64,000 bases of DNA from Microcebus murinus (Eukaryota; Chordata; Mammalia; Primates; Cheirogaleidae). Made by a program: the position numbers and the translations under genes. The notes beneath the pieces are model-generated. The model was given only the letters and a program-made list of their open reading frames with translations. It searched no databases and was not told the origin of the DNA. Position 1 is the stretch's first letter. Each line of letters begins with the position of its first letter. Below, piece by piece: positions 25,590-39,149 of this stretch. The stretch covers positions 67,992,501-68,056,500 of the forward strand of contig NC_134109.1 of NCBI RefSeq assembly GCF_040939455.1, written 5' to 3'.

Positions 25590-25970
25590 CCTATTCATGG
25601 GCTGCCTGCATTGTGTTAGACACTGTGAATACATGGGTGAACAAACAGACACCACTCCATAGAATGTAAGACTTGATGTGTGCATGTATAAGAGGGGGTA
25701 ATACAGTCAAATAATTTCAGAAATATATAATTATACACTGAGATCAGTGCCAAGAAGGAAAAGTACTAAAAGCCAGGAACATTTATAAAGGGAGCCTGAT
25801 CTGGTCCCGAGCTATGGGAAGGCTTTCCTGGGTATGTGACTTTTGAGCTGTTCTCTGAAGGATTAATAGGAGTTAACAAAGAAATGTAGAAGCAGGAGCC
25901 ATTCCATAAGGAGGGCACTTCCTGCTCAAGGATCATATGGAAGAAGCGTTGCATGTTCAAGACACTAGAA
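25590..25970 (+). repeat. Second copy of the ancient repeat seen at 7425
   Basis: 'gtgttagacactgtgaatac', 'gggtgaacaaacagacacca', 'ggaaggctttcctgggtatg' and 'gacttttgagctgttctctg' parallel the element at 7425-7900. Confidence 0.55.
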
Positions 25971-26854
25971 GAAGTTTTATGATAGAAATGTCAGAAGAGA
26001 AGAAACAGTGTTCCATTAGAGTCATCTTTTAATTTTGTGTGGGAGATTTTATGTATATGTTGAGCAAACCAAAGCATTTTCCTAAATATTTTTCTAGATA
26101 CTCTTTCTAATTTATCAAGGAAATGTGGGTTTCCTCAAGGCCAATACCAGTGGTGGATAAAAAGAATATCAGTTTTCTTCTATTTAGTTAAATGAGATAG
26201 ATTATAATAATATTCAAAAGAAATCTTAAGTAAATTTCCTAAGGCATCTCCTGACACTTTTCTTTAGAGGATGGGAAAAGAGAATGCATTAATGGTGAGG
26301 TTTTAGAGTGAAATGAGACTGTGGTCTTTTACTCATCTCTTCCCATTTTCCTTGTCTGTTGACCTACCACTGACTAAGCACATACAGTGTGTGAGTGTGG
26401 TATATATTCAGGGTGTAGTCAGCCCCTGTTTACTCTTCCCAGGGGAGCAGCACTGTGGAGAGATGGACTCAAACCCCCATTTGATTGTCCAATCCTTTAT
26501 TTAAATGTAGCACATTTTTGTCTGAGAATGAAATGTTCCTAAACCTGTTAGAAGAACTCCATGATTGGTAGAAACAGTCTCTTCTCCTCATTTGTTTTTA
26601 GGCCTTATTTGCACCCCTAATGAACACACTACCCAGAGGTATCTGTGCACAGAAGATGTTATGAGCCCTTCCTTAGGAAACTCTTGGAGAACAAGGGCAT
26701 ATCTGAGTAAGAGGAAAACATGAAATATAAAAAACAGGGATTCAACACAGGAGAGAGACAAAGAGAAGTCTCAGGATGAGTTTTAGAATAGAGCCCTGGA
26801 TACCAGCAGTGCGCTGGTGTGAACAGCTTGCCTGCTTGAAAATGTAATTCTACC
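25971..26854. other. Anonymous intronic sequence
   Basis: No gene or named repeat recognised. Confidence 0.45.
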
Positions 26855-28620
26855 CTGAAAATTGATTGATAGCTCTGCTGGGTATAGAATTCTCAATTGG
26901 AATAAATGTGTCAAATTTAAATAAAATAGGGCAATCAACTGGGAGTTCGAGTCTCTCTCTTCACAGCACTGATCCCTCTGAAGAATAAATAGTAGCTAAC
27001 TATACTTTTAATACCTGTTTATGTCCTGTTTTGATTTATTTCAAAGGAAAAAACCTCTTTTGAAATTTTGAAGGTGTTGCTCCTTTGTCATCTAGATTCC
27101 AGTATTGTGTTAAGTCCAAAAGTGTTCTAATTTCCTGATTTTTTCCTATAAGACATTTATTTCCCTCCTCTACAAAAGCTTACGAGATCTTTTCATCCCC
27201 AATGTTCTGTCATTTCATAGTAATATGTCTAGGAGCGGTTTCCTTTCATCTATTGTAGTGGAACTCAGTGGGCCCCTTTACCATTGAAATTCCTTTTTTC
27301 AAATTTTCTCGAATTAACTTCACGCGTGAACCCCCATCCACCAAAACCCATATTCTCTCTGCCTTTTTCTTTCTTTCAAATACTTTGTTATTCAGATGTT
27401 GAGGATTTTGTGACAGATAGGAATTATCTCACATCCATTCCAATTCCCTTCCAGTCTACCTTTGGTACTGCAAAGGCTAGAAAGCTAAACGTTGTATTAT
27501 TGATATTTCCCAGACTCTTTCATGGCTAGTGTTGTGCATGTCACTTATTAATAGATTTAGCTGTACTTCTTCCTATTCTGTTGGCAGGCACAGCTGCAGA
27601 GGCTTTTTACTCTGGGACAGCATTAGCAGGCATCCCAGTGTTTGGTCACTCGCTCTGTGAGGGTCAAGACGCACGCTGCTTACCATCCAGTTTGCTCGTG
27701 TAGATTGTAGCAGGCACAGCCTGGCTTGGCAGCCAGCAGCAATAGCTGTGAATCCCTGATCTTGGCAACACTAACATGCTTCTGGAGTTGGCAGCTATCA
27801 CAGCAGTTGGCCACTTTAGGAAGCCGTCTCTGGATGTTAGAAGAGGTACTGCTTCCTTCCACAGAGGTACTGTGGCTTATTTGGGAGTTGTACTGAAAGC
27901 TCAACGTTAAGTCTGTTTCTTTAGACCTTCCATAGATTATGTCATTTCATGTATTGTAAGAAATATTTTAATAATTCCTACTAAAACAAAATAGCATGAA
28001 TTCATTTCTCTGCAAAGGACCCTGATTAGTATGACCCTCCTGGATTTATTCTCCTAATTTCTTTTCATTTTTTTTCCTGTCTTCCCACTCTGTTTTTGGG
28101 AGAAGATTTTCTTAACTTTGGTTTCTAAGTCCACAATCGAGTAATTGAGTTTTAAAAATTTATATACACACACATATAAAATCTAAGTAAAGTTTTCTTC
28201 TCTAAATTTTCTTATAGCATCCTGTTCTTGTTTTATGAATAGACCATCTTCTGTTACCTTTTTGAGAGTATTATGATAGATTTAAAAAAAAAAAATTTCC
28301 CTACGTAGTTCTGTTCTCTCCAAGTTGATTGTAACTGCCTGTTTAGGTCTTTAATTTTTATGCTAGAGACTTGGCTCAGTGATGCTTGGTTGTCTGCTCA
28401 TATTTAAGAGTAGAGCCTTAAAAGCCAATTAGAAGCCCCGAGCATGTGTTTGGGTATTGTTGCCTGTGGGCTTCCCTGTAAGGTGATCCCACTGTGCTGT
28501 TTCATGGGGGAGCCCCTGATGTCAACATCTGAATGACTTCTTGTCCAGGTTAGATTCCCCAGGGAAGGATTTTCTAATCGCCTGCCTGTACGTTTAGCAT
28601 GGTCCAGCTGCCAGGTTCTT
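26855..28620 (-). repeat. Old LINE (L1M/HAL1-like), interrupted
   Basis: 'ctctgctgggtatagaattc', 'gttgctcctttgtcatctag', 'gagatcttttcatccccaat', 'tatagcatcctgttcttgtt' and 'cctgtgggcttccctgtaag' recall an old L1-related element in reverse. About 27530-27990 does not fit and is probably a later insertion of unknown type. Confidence 0.55.
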
Positions 28621-30769
28621 GGAAGCTGAGTAAAAAAAAGTAGGAATGAGGAGTCTAAGCATAAGTATGTGAGTGATCTTTTTGAAGAAAAAAACAACAG
28701 CATTATTTTTAGTACATTGCCCCTCCCCTAAATTGTATCTGGTACATAGAGGGTTGAAAAAGGCAGGCATCTACCTATAAAAACAGAGAAAGGAATTGGG
28801 GCATCTAAATGCTTCTTGAACAGACTTTCAAGCCCTTCCTTCTATTTTAGCTCCATCTTCACCCCTACTTCCAAAGGTACTTGATGCCATAAAATCCTTA
28901 GCTTTTAGGAGGTTCTGTTCTGTGCCATAATTGGATTGCTTTGTGGCATCACCCCACTGCCAGCTTAGGTTTCAGCTTTCTTGGGCTTGCTTGGGTCACT
29001 AACCACCTATATATTTGCTCTTTAGCTTGCAAAGTTTTGTTGATATTGTATTCTCTTTCATTTTGTTTGTCTCTGCGGTGTTTGTGCCTTTAAAACACAA
29101 TCTCCCGATTGTCATTTTAGTCACGTTTAAGAGAAACTGCAAGTAAAGACGTGCATGCAGACCATGGTCTTGACCTGGAATCTGGTTAATTTTTCTATGA
29201 ATTATGAAGAATACAAAGATACTGGCTTTGCTTTCCATATCACTTGATTAATTATTAAACTTAATTGTGCAGTGTGTTGCTTCAAACTGTGTTATTAAAT
29301 TTAATTGTGTGTGTGTCTCTACGCTTAAAATAGAATGGCGAATAGCTAAAATAAAGAAATACAGTGTGCCCTAAAATATACCAGTTTCCTTCCCTCACTG
29401 CTAGTAGGACTTGCTTCAAGCTGCACCAGCACCAGGGATTTATTCTTCACACTGATTTGAAGATGCTTAGTGGGAAGCATCTGCAGTCAACATCTCTGCA
29501 TTACACCCTTAGTGTAGGGAGGTGGGTGGGATTTTTTAAATTTTCTTTTAGTGTGTTTTATGTGATGTGAATTTATATTTGCCACCCAAACAGCATGCTT
29601 TTGGGGCATTTACTATTAGGAGTTGTGGCAAATCAGAAATGATTTGCTTGAGTTCAGTGAAACCTTTCACATCAGCATATTCTCACTGTTCTTCGTTTCT
29701 ACTGCCTACAGCAAAGATTTAATAAGCCCTGTTTGCAAAACAAAAAGAGAAAAAGGGTAATGGCTCAATGGAAAGCCCCATTAATGTTTCAGACCACTGA
29801 GTGTTGAATCCAAATATAGATTTTGGGAAGAAAGGCTGAGAAAAGTGAATTTCCTCTAAAACATAAACCTTTTTATTTTTGCTATGAGGAGACTAAAATT
29901 GAATAATGGAAGTGGAAAAATTAATAGTGGCAGTGTGTTCTAAGTATAATGTTTGGTTTTTGTTTGGAATCCCTTAGTTTCTAGTGATGATAAATTAACA
30001 GGTTCAGGATGTTGCTGATCTTGAGGAAAAAACTAAGGGTGCTTACATGACTTACCTTTTTACTACTTACAAAAACAAAAGCTATAATGAAATAAAGCAC
30101 CAAAGAGTAGATGGAGATAGATAATAATTTAAGAGATAGTTCACTGAGGCCTTAACTGTCAAGAGCTCATAAATTCATGGAAGCAAAATACCAAAATACC
30201 TTTCCTGCCAAAATATGTTGTTATTCAGGCTTTGATCCCTAACATCACTTAGGGTGGGGCAGAAACTAGATGAAATTCTAGAGTTCCACGTTAGTTGTTT
30301 AGAAACACAGAGTCAGGAGTTTTATGTTTTCACTGCCTTTTTTGAGAGGATTCAGGGAGTAGAGGGCATTGCTTGGTACCTATGAATTGAATTCAAGAAA
30401 CAGCAAGATATTCTAGGGCTTGACTAGGAGTTGGGAAACTTGGATTTTAATCCAGATTTACTTACTTACTAGTTGCAAGTCCTTTTTCAATTGTTTTATT
30501 GGTATTTTAATTCTAAGGTAGGTAAAATGCATGTGGCACAAGAATAACGTGACATAGAATGACAGTGTTACTTTGAAAGTCAGGTATAAGTTCAGATTGC
30601 ATAAAGTACTAAAAAATGTATAAATATTTAAAGTTAATATAAAATGACAAGTCATAAAGGTGAACAGAATTGTTAGCTATTAATGCTACCAAATTCCAGA
30701 ATAAAATAATGAGAACATCTAATCTAAATTGTTGATGAGTTCTAGATATCAAAGATTTCCCAGAGATGA
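28621..30769. other. Anonymous intronic sequence
   Basis: No gene or named repeat recognised. Confidence 0.45.
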
Positions 30770-30900
30770 TTATTATGATAACCAGCATTTATTGAGTAAT
30801 TAATATGTCAGGCCCTGTACTAAAGGTCATTAAATACATTATCTTATTTATGATCCTTGTAATAACTCAAATTTATAGTTACTATTATCCCTATTTTATT
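30770..30900 (+). repeat. MIR, 5' part of a split element
   Basis: 'taaccagcatttattgagta', 'atgtcaggccctgtactaaa' and 'ttactattatccctatttta' match the MIR 5' half. It stops where the AT-only block begins. Confidence 0.85.
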
Positions 30901-31210
30901 TATAAAATATATAGAATTTATTTTTTTTCTTGACTAAGTTGGATATCAATAATATAAAATATATATAATTTATATATAAATTTATATATAATATATATTA
31001 TTCCTATTATATATAAAATGCATATTTTTATATATAATTTATATATAAATTATATATAAAATATATAAATATTTAATATATATAAATATTATATATAATA
31101 TATATTATATATAAATATAATATATTATAAAATATATAAATATTTAATATATAAAATATATAAATTATATATAAAAATATATATTCCTATTTTATATATA
31201 AAATATATAA
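30901..31210. repeat. AT-only expansion inside the MIR
   Basis: About 310 bases of nearly pure A/T made of TATA, TATAAA and TAATATAT motifs. The phrase ATTCCTATT(T)TATATATAAAAT recurs within it and resembles the MIR boundary phrase ATCCCTATTTTATTTATAAA. Confidence 0.9.
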
Positions 31211-31297
31211 GAACATTGAGGCAGAAAGTATTGCAACCAAAGTCATACAGATAAGAAGTAGCAGATTAAGCACTTGTAGCTGGATTTTACTCAAAAG
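31205..31297 (+). repeat. MIR, middle part of the split element
   Basis: 'gaacattgaggcagaaagta', 'aaagtcatacagataagaag' and 'gtagcagattaagcact' continue the MIR after the AT block. Confidence 0.78.
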
Positions 31298-31309
31298 CAA
31301 GTTGGTTTT

Positions 31310-31637
31310 GATCAGGTGGTTCACACCTGTAATCCTAGCACTCTGGGAGGCTGAGACAGGAAGATCCCTTGAGCTCAGGAGTTCAAGATCAGCCTGAGCA
31401 AGAGTGAGACCCTGTCTCTACTAAAAATAGAAAAAATTAGACAGGCAAGTAAAAATAGAAAAAATTAGCCGGGCGTGGTGGCTTGAGCCTGTAGTCCCAG
31501 CTACTCAGGAGGCTGAAGGAAGAGAATTGCTTAAGCCTAGGATTTTGAGGTTGCTGTGAGCTGGGCTGATACCATGACATGCTAGCCCAGGTGACAGAGT
31601 GAGACTGTCTCAAAAACAAACAAATAAATAAATAAAA
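31310..31637 (+). repeat. Alu inserted in the MIR
   Basis: Dimeric Alu ending in an AAATA-type tail. Flanked by the near-matching CAAGTTGGTTTT (31298-31309) and CAAGGTGTTTTT (31638-31649). The inter-arm linker has a 28-base duplication: TAAAAATAGAAAAAATTAG occurs at 31422 and 31450. Confidence 0.92.
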
Positions 31638-31665
31638 CAAGGTGTTTTTAACCACTTCGCTATGT
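31638..31665 (+). repeat. MIR 3' end after the Alu
   Basis: 'gtttttaaccacttcgctat' is the MIR end phrase and resumes directly beyond the Alu target duplication. Confidence 0.7.
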
Positions 31666-34574
31666 TTCAAAAATTGGCACCAATTAAGAATTATATCAAA
31701 GACTATAATATCAAAAATTACTTAATAATTAATGCTTCCCTTCTCTGTTTTATGAACTCTAATCTATTGAGGCAAGTAGAGGATTCAGCAAGTTACTTAC
31801 AAAAAGTGTTGTCTCCTCCTTCCCTGAAAGAGATACCAGTCTAGCTGAGGAGATTGGGGATTAGAGCAATTGAAAAAGGAGACAAAGCAGTGTGTTAAGC
31901 ATAGAGGAAGAAGCCAGGCATATTTCCTCTGGATAAGACCAAATGCATGAGGATCCTAAACAAAAGGCAAACCAGATTTGTTTTCTGGGATTCAGGAACC
32001 ATGTTCATGTATTTCTATACATGAAGTCAATGGCATCCCTTCACAAGAAGTGGTAAACTTCCTACCACTAGGTGAGGTCAAGTGACATGGATGTCATAGA
32101 GGGGATCTACATGACCAGTGCTCTTTAGGGTCATTTTAACCTAAAAATAGAGACCAAAGATATTTAGATCAGTCTGGACTAAACACTGGATGAATGGGAA
32201 GGATATCAGGGAGAAAGAAGGCTGAGAGGATGAATGTCATTTGTTTGTGGGTTGTTAACAAGTCCAACTGCTCTTACTAGTGGAGAAACCAGAAGAACCA
32301 GAACTACCTGAGTACTACTTCTTGGACAAATTTGCCCTTCTCTGGTCCACGGTGGCCTCCCTGTGAATGTAGGGGGCTGAAGGTAACGGTCTCTGAGGCC
32401 TGCACATTCCAGGCACTGTGGGGGTCCTGGGTGGATCTCCGGAAGCAAGCCTGCCCAGCCTTAGCCGTTTGCCCTGTGGCCTCAGATGTGCCAAATCTGT
32501 AGCACAGGAAAACAGACTCTGCTCAGAACACTTATTTTGGAGATAGGGAGACTCGTCAGAGCATTAAGACTAGCTTTTTTTGGCAGCACCTGGGAGAGGT
32601 CGCAAATACCTCAGAAAATTGCTCAAATCCCAGATATCAGATGTATTTTTTTTTTTAAAGCAATGCTCTTAGATCAAAGTAATGAATAAAAATATCACAG
32701 AAACTTAGTGGTCCTCCTAGATTTTCAGAGATACCACAGTAAGTTTTATTTTACCCTTGAGCAGACAGGTGAATCCTTCTAAATGGGTACTTGCTTCTTG
32801 ATTTTTCATGGCTGGGCCAAGACAAAACACTAAGGAAAGCAGTGAGCTTAGTCTTGGAAAATCTAGGAAAGCAGTTTCTTTACTTGTGTTTTCCTGATAA
32901 AACTATGGAGGATATACTTCCTTTTGTCTTTTGTTTATAGGACTTTAAAAATATTCATTTCTCGTGTAACTTTGGACTTAAAGACAAAAATCACATCAAG
33001 GCACAATGAGGAGTTTTAGAATTCAATATTTCATTTTGAATGTACCTCTCACGGGGCAAAAATATGAAAACAGAGGGTTCATAAATAGTATTAATAAACA
33101 TCACAGATCCATATGCTTTTCTGAATACGTCCATATTTTTGGAGAGTTGGCACTGAAGATTGATTTGCCAGGAGGACTACGTTGGTACCAAGCCATTCTA
33201 TCTGGGTGTTTGGGGAGAAGACATAGAGGCACAGTCTTTGAAATGCCCTGTCAGCAACTGCTACCCATCTCTTCCTGACTCTTGGCTCAGATAGGCAAAG
33301 CTTAGGGGTTTTTTTATTGCTTTTGCAAGATGGAGCTATATTAGAATTACTGTCCTTTGAGAAGCAAGTCAAAATAAGATTCCTTCAGTGTGTCACTGGA
33401 ATTTAAAATGAAAATTTGTTGATTCAGAAATGGAGATATCAGTGCCTTCTATTACTGAATTTCCATTATGAGTGGAAGATGGAAATCAGGAGCTGTTGGA
33501 AGCTGCTCTTCAGGTCCTTTTAGCCAAAGTTCTTTAAAATTATGTTTGAAGGCATGAATATGTTTTGACATGAGGAAATTGTTCTGTTTTTTTGTTGTTT
33601 TTTTTTTCTAGCATACCTTTTAAGGATTAGATTGGTCTACAGCCAGTCCCACTCCACAGAACACAGGTGGCTGATAGATCTATTGAATCTCAGTGGCTTA
33701 CTACAGTCTTCTGTATCTTTTTCTTCTGAATAAGATGTGTCCTTTTTATAAAGATAGCTAGATAGTTAGATGCTAAAAAGTGAGTATGAGATTTCTTAAC
33801 GAGAGGAAGGCAGCCTTCAATAAAAAAGGGTTTTGTTTTAGTTTTCCACTCCTTTAAACATAGCTTGTTATTTCGTTCCTTTGTTTGCCAATTATTTAAG
33901 AGCCTGTGTTGTAGGAAAGCTCCAATTCAAAACATTTTTTAAAAGCATTCTTTTTTAAGGAGGATAAGTCATACATTTCCATTAGCTTTTGCAGAAGAAT
34001 CCCAGGGGATTTAGACACTATGGAAGAACAAAAACTGGTCAGTAAGCCAGCACTCAGAACCAAAACAAGATAATGGAGACTGTGCTAATTCCAGGCCAGT
34101 GATTTTAGTAGGTCATATTTCTGAAACAAGTTAAATTTTGGGGAGTTTTTCACATCTAACAGCAGCCTTTGAAAGTATTCAACATGGGCACTTGAGGGAG
34201 TAAAGGTAGTTCACGTACAGCAGACCCTTCAGCACTTGCAGATTTATAATATTTGAGGTTTCTGCCCCTCGTGAGCACTGTCTCCATGGTTTATGGCATA
34301 AATTTTTGTGGCTTCCTTGATCACAGTTTTTTAGCTATACATATTTTTTATTACCAAAAAATGTAGTGGTATACTTGATGGGATCCTGGAATAAAAGACA
34401 TTATGTAAAAACTAAGGAAATCTGCATAAAGTATGGGCTTAATAGTGTATCAGTATGGATTCATGAGTTGTGATGAATGTTCTCACGTACCTTAAGAGGT
34501 TAACAGTAGAGGAAGATGTGTCTGGGGTACCAAGAGACTCTCTCTGTATTATTTTTACAACTTTTCTAAATAAA
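31666..34574. other. Anonymous intronic sequence
   Basis: No gene or named repeat recognised. Poly-T near 33595-33608. Confidence 0.45.
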
Positions 34575-35310
34575 CCTAAACCTATAGTGTATTTAAAAAA
34601 TGCTTGTAGAAAATTTGGGAAGTACAGAAAAGTACTCTGTTTGCAGAGAAATAAACACTCAGAGGAGTACTATTTTTGTGTATCTTCATATATAGTCATG
34701 AGACCTATGCACATATTGTTTCATAATTTCCTTTTCTAAGTGAACATCTTTCTACGTCATTATTTTATAGCATTATAACTGTCCCATAATATCCAATTAT
34801 ATGAAAATATAGCAATGCATGTAACCAATCACCCCTCCCCCCCTTTTTGAGACAGTCTTGCTATGTTGCCTGGACTAGAGTGCTATAGCCTCAGCCTAGC
34901 TCACAGCAACCTCAAACTCCCAGGCTCCAGTGATCCTCCTGTCCCAGCCTCCCAAGTAGTTGGGTTACAGGCGCATACCACCACGTCCAGCTAATTTTTT
35001 CTATTTTTAGTGAAGATGGGGTCTCCCTCTTGCTCAGGCTGGTCTTGAACTCTTGACCTCAAACGATTCTCCTTCCTCAGCCTCTCAGAGTGCTGGGATT
35101 ACAGGTGTGAACCACTGTGCCTGGCCACCTATCCCTTTTCATTGGGAATTGAAGTTATTGCCTTTATTTCATTATTATAAACAATGCCATGACTTAGACA
35201 TGCAATTAAAGCTTTTTTCACATTCCCTATTATTTTCTCTGGAGCAGTTTCTAGAAATAACATTACTGGCTCAAAGAATATGCAAAGTATCAAAAATATT
35301 GCTAGCTTTT
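34575..35310 (-). repeat. Old LINE tail split by an Alu
   Basis: 'gtagaaaatttgggaagtac', 'ttataactgtcccataatat' and, beyond the Alu, 'cattattataaacaatgcca' match old L1M-type tail phrases. Confidence 0.5.
34844..35126 (-). repeat. Alu, older copy
   Basis: Both arms are present on the minus strand, starting GGCCAGGCACAGTGGTTCAC. Only five A residues remain of the tail, and point differences are many, so it is older than the copies at 3847 and 10254. Confidence 0.93.
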
Positions 35311-38300
35311 AGATACGTAAGTTTGAGTTACATATCAAGCGGAGCTGATTATATATGAGGATAAGGAAGTTGAGGGAGATCTCATTTAAGAGTTCTGTTT
35401 ATCTATTTACTTATCTATGAAGTTTTGCTGAGAATGACTAGAAGTGGCATAGGAAAGTAGAAGAGAATGACTAAATAAATCCCCAGTGAGGCATGTGAAA
35501 GAGAGAAGGGGAGCTGTGGAGACAGGTGGGGCGGCTCTGTGGTTGGGCATACTCAACCCCTGCTGCTGCTTCTGAGGAGGAAACAAAGGCAGTTCTGCCT
35601 GAGGTTCAGGCACTCAAGGTTAGTTAAGTTGGGACCAGGTCCCAGAGGTATGGGAAGACCCCTTTTACGCCCAGTCACCCAGGAGAGGATAGGCATTGAT
35701 GGCCAGTTCGGGTAGGAACCTGCCTTGAGATAAGTTACGGCGTCAGTGAGAGGAGGACACTGCCAAGGTGTGGGGAGGGAAAACTGACATCCTGATTCGC
35801 ACCCCCAGCCTGTAGGCCACTATCCTCTAATTTGGGGCAAATCGGAGTGGATCTTCCCCATTAACAGAGATATTTGTTAATCTGTCTTGCACATCGTCTC
35901 TCCAGCCGACCACTAGCCCGCGCAGGCACAGTTCCTCTCTCTTCCCCACCCTTTTGGTAGCTACACTCCAGAATGATGAGCAGAGCTGTGCCTACCCCCA
36001 GCGTTGCCTTTATCCTCCCCAGTGTGCCAGCTCAGATCGTCAGCTTTTAAATGTGCAACCCTGTCACTGCTGGGAACAGTCCTCACGTGATTTCCTAGTC
36101 TGTTCACCTGCCTTCTGGATATTTAGGTAAACTCCAGGCCAGCCCAGCTGTCTCCATGCCATGAGTGGCTGTAAATGGACATCAGTAGTAAGTTCTGTTT
36201 CTGTATTTCATATACACAAAATTTGTAAATGTCATCTCCATTGTTTTACTCAGATTTGTCATTCTTAACATTTTGTCTTGTTTCAAATGTTTTTCCTAAT
36301 ACAAAGTTTAAATGTGTTTTTCATGATGATTTGAATGGAGGCTCAAATACTGACTTGAGTTTTTTTTTGTTTTTGTTTTTTTTTCTGAAGCCTATTCCCT
36401 AGACAGGGATTTGCTTTTCTGCCATAGCTTGAAAAGTATTCCAACATAAACTGCATCTGCTGGCTGGAGCTCTGGCCACCTACTACGGCCGTCAGAAAAC
36501 AAGGAGATTCAGGAAGTCATAGAGTTCCAAGGAAGATGTAGAGCGCAGCCTCTCAGTTTTACCCTTGCATTAGTGGCCCACAGACACTGAGTACAGCTTG
36601 GGAATTTCCAAATATTACCACCTTCTGTTCAGATTTGCCAAAATACTCCAGGAGATCAAATCTCTGGATCGCTCACTGGAGGTAACATCACCTGCAAAGT
36701 AAGGCATTATAGGACAGCAAGTGGGAGAAGAAAAGACTGTGAGGACATTGGTCTTAAAATAATAGAAGGATACTATCTGAATAGTATCTTTGGTTTGGGG
36801 ATTTTCAAAATAATGGGAAAACACCCTTTCAGTGGATGAAAGTAGAAATCTTATGAAATGTGACTCATCTAACCTTTCAGAAATTGGAACTGCCCTACAA
36901 CACTGCTCTGCTAAGTCCTCTTCTCTGCCCTCTAGCGTCCTTCTCACCCTTCTTTCCTTTTCAGGACCAGGGTGTGCAGAATTAGAATCATCGTAATCTT
37001 TGATTCATGACATGTTCTCATCATTGATCCATACATGACCCACTTTTTATATTTGGTTATTTTTAATTAGTGTCTTTTCTATTAATGGGAGCTGGGCTAT
37101 CTCCAGATTTTACTCTTGTGTCTCCCTTTACCTTTCCTTTTCACATACGGAGCCCACATTCCCAGCACCAGATGATGGGGAGCAGTCCATCGTGCACCTG
37201 GACTGCAGATTCTGCACTGGGGACATGGTGCTATTACTACTTCCTGTGCTTTTCCCAGTTACGACCTTGCCCATTCTTTAGAAGCTCTTCCTCTCTATGC
37301 ACATTGAGCACAAAACCTTTGACAGGACAAGCCTCGGTCACACCCATGGCATAGTAAACATGTGGTCATGAACTAAGCATTAATGTACCCCTAAGGGCTT
37401 GGGAATAGGTTTTACATTCTCTGGGAAATTTTTAAAATCTTTGTTTCCTGAGCACTGCATTTTTTTTTTTTTCCAGTGCCAAAAGTAAATTCCTGTGGTG
37501 CCTGGCTAAGGAAATTTTCCACAGGTTTCCCTAGGGAATATTGTGAACAATATAGTGAATTAGTAAATCTATTTTTTAAAGTATTTTCCCAGTGCCCCTT
37601 AGCACAAGACAACTTGGAGCATGACACAGAGAGAAGACAAATGTCAGTTCTGTAATTAATGTCACATCTTAGTCTTTCACTCGCAGATGCAGCCAGACCC
37701 TTCTCAGAGTACATGGCTGACCAGCCTACTGGTGGAAACAGATTCACCACTTGCTAAGTGAAGGAGAGTATATACCAAGATCATAGGAGCAAGAAATGAG
37801 TCATCGAAGGGTAGCCCCCATGTTAGTGGTGGGTTGGGGGCAGACAGCCGGACGCCCCCAGCAGGGAGTTTGCTGCCTGTCACAGGAGCTGCCCTGCTCC
37901 TGTGTGGGAATCATTATCTCTGCTTGGCTTTTTATTGTTCACAGGGGGCAGCTCCTGCCAGCCAAGATCCTGTTTCTGTTTTGTAAAAGAGTGCCTGGAG
38001 CTCAGGGAAAGAAAGGCTCTGTAGAAAGGCAAGAAACAGTAAAAGGAGAGGAGTAAAATGGATTCTGTCAAGTTGTTTGTATAGTCCCTCTCCTTTTTCC
38101 TCATCTCTTCTTGAAATAATTGGTTTAGGACTGTAATAGAATTGCCATCAAACAAACCCTGAGAGTCAGTTATCTTGGATGCAAGCAAGAAAGTAAAAGT
38201 GTACCAAATGAGATCATGGAGTCTGAATGAAAAGAAATATTGATCTACAGCTGAGAGCCAGTCTGGAGCAGGGAAGAGAGCAGGAGGGTTTTTATTTTTT

Positions 38301-39149
38301 ATTTTTTATTTGTTGGATCAATAATATCTTGATACTAAGTTATTAATTGCAGTATCAAAATGGATTACTAGAAAAGAATTTTACTCTTAACTTTGTTCTT
38401 TTTCTTTTTTTTTTTAAGGAAGGAAAACTTCTATTATGCTTTCCTTCTCTATATAATAAATACTCATTATATATAGGGCTAGAGAAGATATGAATGACCA
38501 TAGCAAAAACCAATCTTACATATTATTTTCTAGTAATATTTGATTATGAATAAGTAGGAATGATTAACTGAATAATGGAAATTTTCTTCTTTTTCCTTAA
38601 AAGGAAGCTGTTTTCTTCCCTACTTTAGTGACATGGCTCATATAGTTTAAACTTACTTGGTCATTAGGTTTTGTTGCTTATTTTCTTCTTAAGAGTTCAC
38701 ATATGTTTATTCTTTTATAGAATATCAATAGGCTTTTGTATGTTTATCAACTTAAACATGTTTAGGCCTGTGGCTGTTCAGGTCACACAGTGTACGATGA
38801 GAACTCAGATACTGTGTACTTTTATAGCCATTCTTTCTTGCTCACAGTGTCATTGCTGTAAGCAATGCACAGGCATTGTTTGCATTGCTCACCTAAATCT
38901 ATTCAAACACACATCAAGTCACCTCCAAAGGAGAAAGCAATTAGTGAATTTTTTGTCAGACAGAACACCAACTAATGAGGATGAAACATGTCTTGGGACT
39001 GAAAGTCCCAATGTGTCTTCGGAGAAAGTTCAGTTTAAGAAAAGGTCATTAGGTATTTGAATTTAGGTCTTTTTCCAGCACTGGATGAGGTATCTGGTAA
39101 AGGCCATGTGTAGAATTTGTGGTCATCACAAGTGCATGGAGAATTTGGT
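35311..39149. other. Anonymous intronic sequence
   Basis: No gene or named repeat recognised. T-rich runs near 36361-36384 and 37460-37472. Confidence 0.45.
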
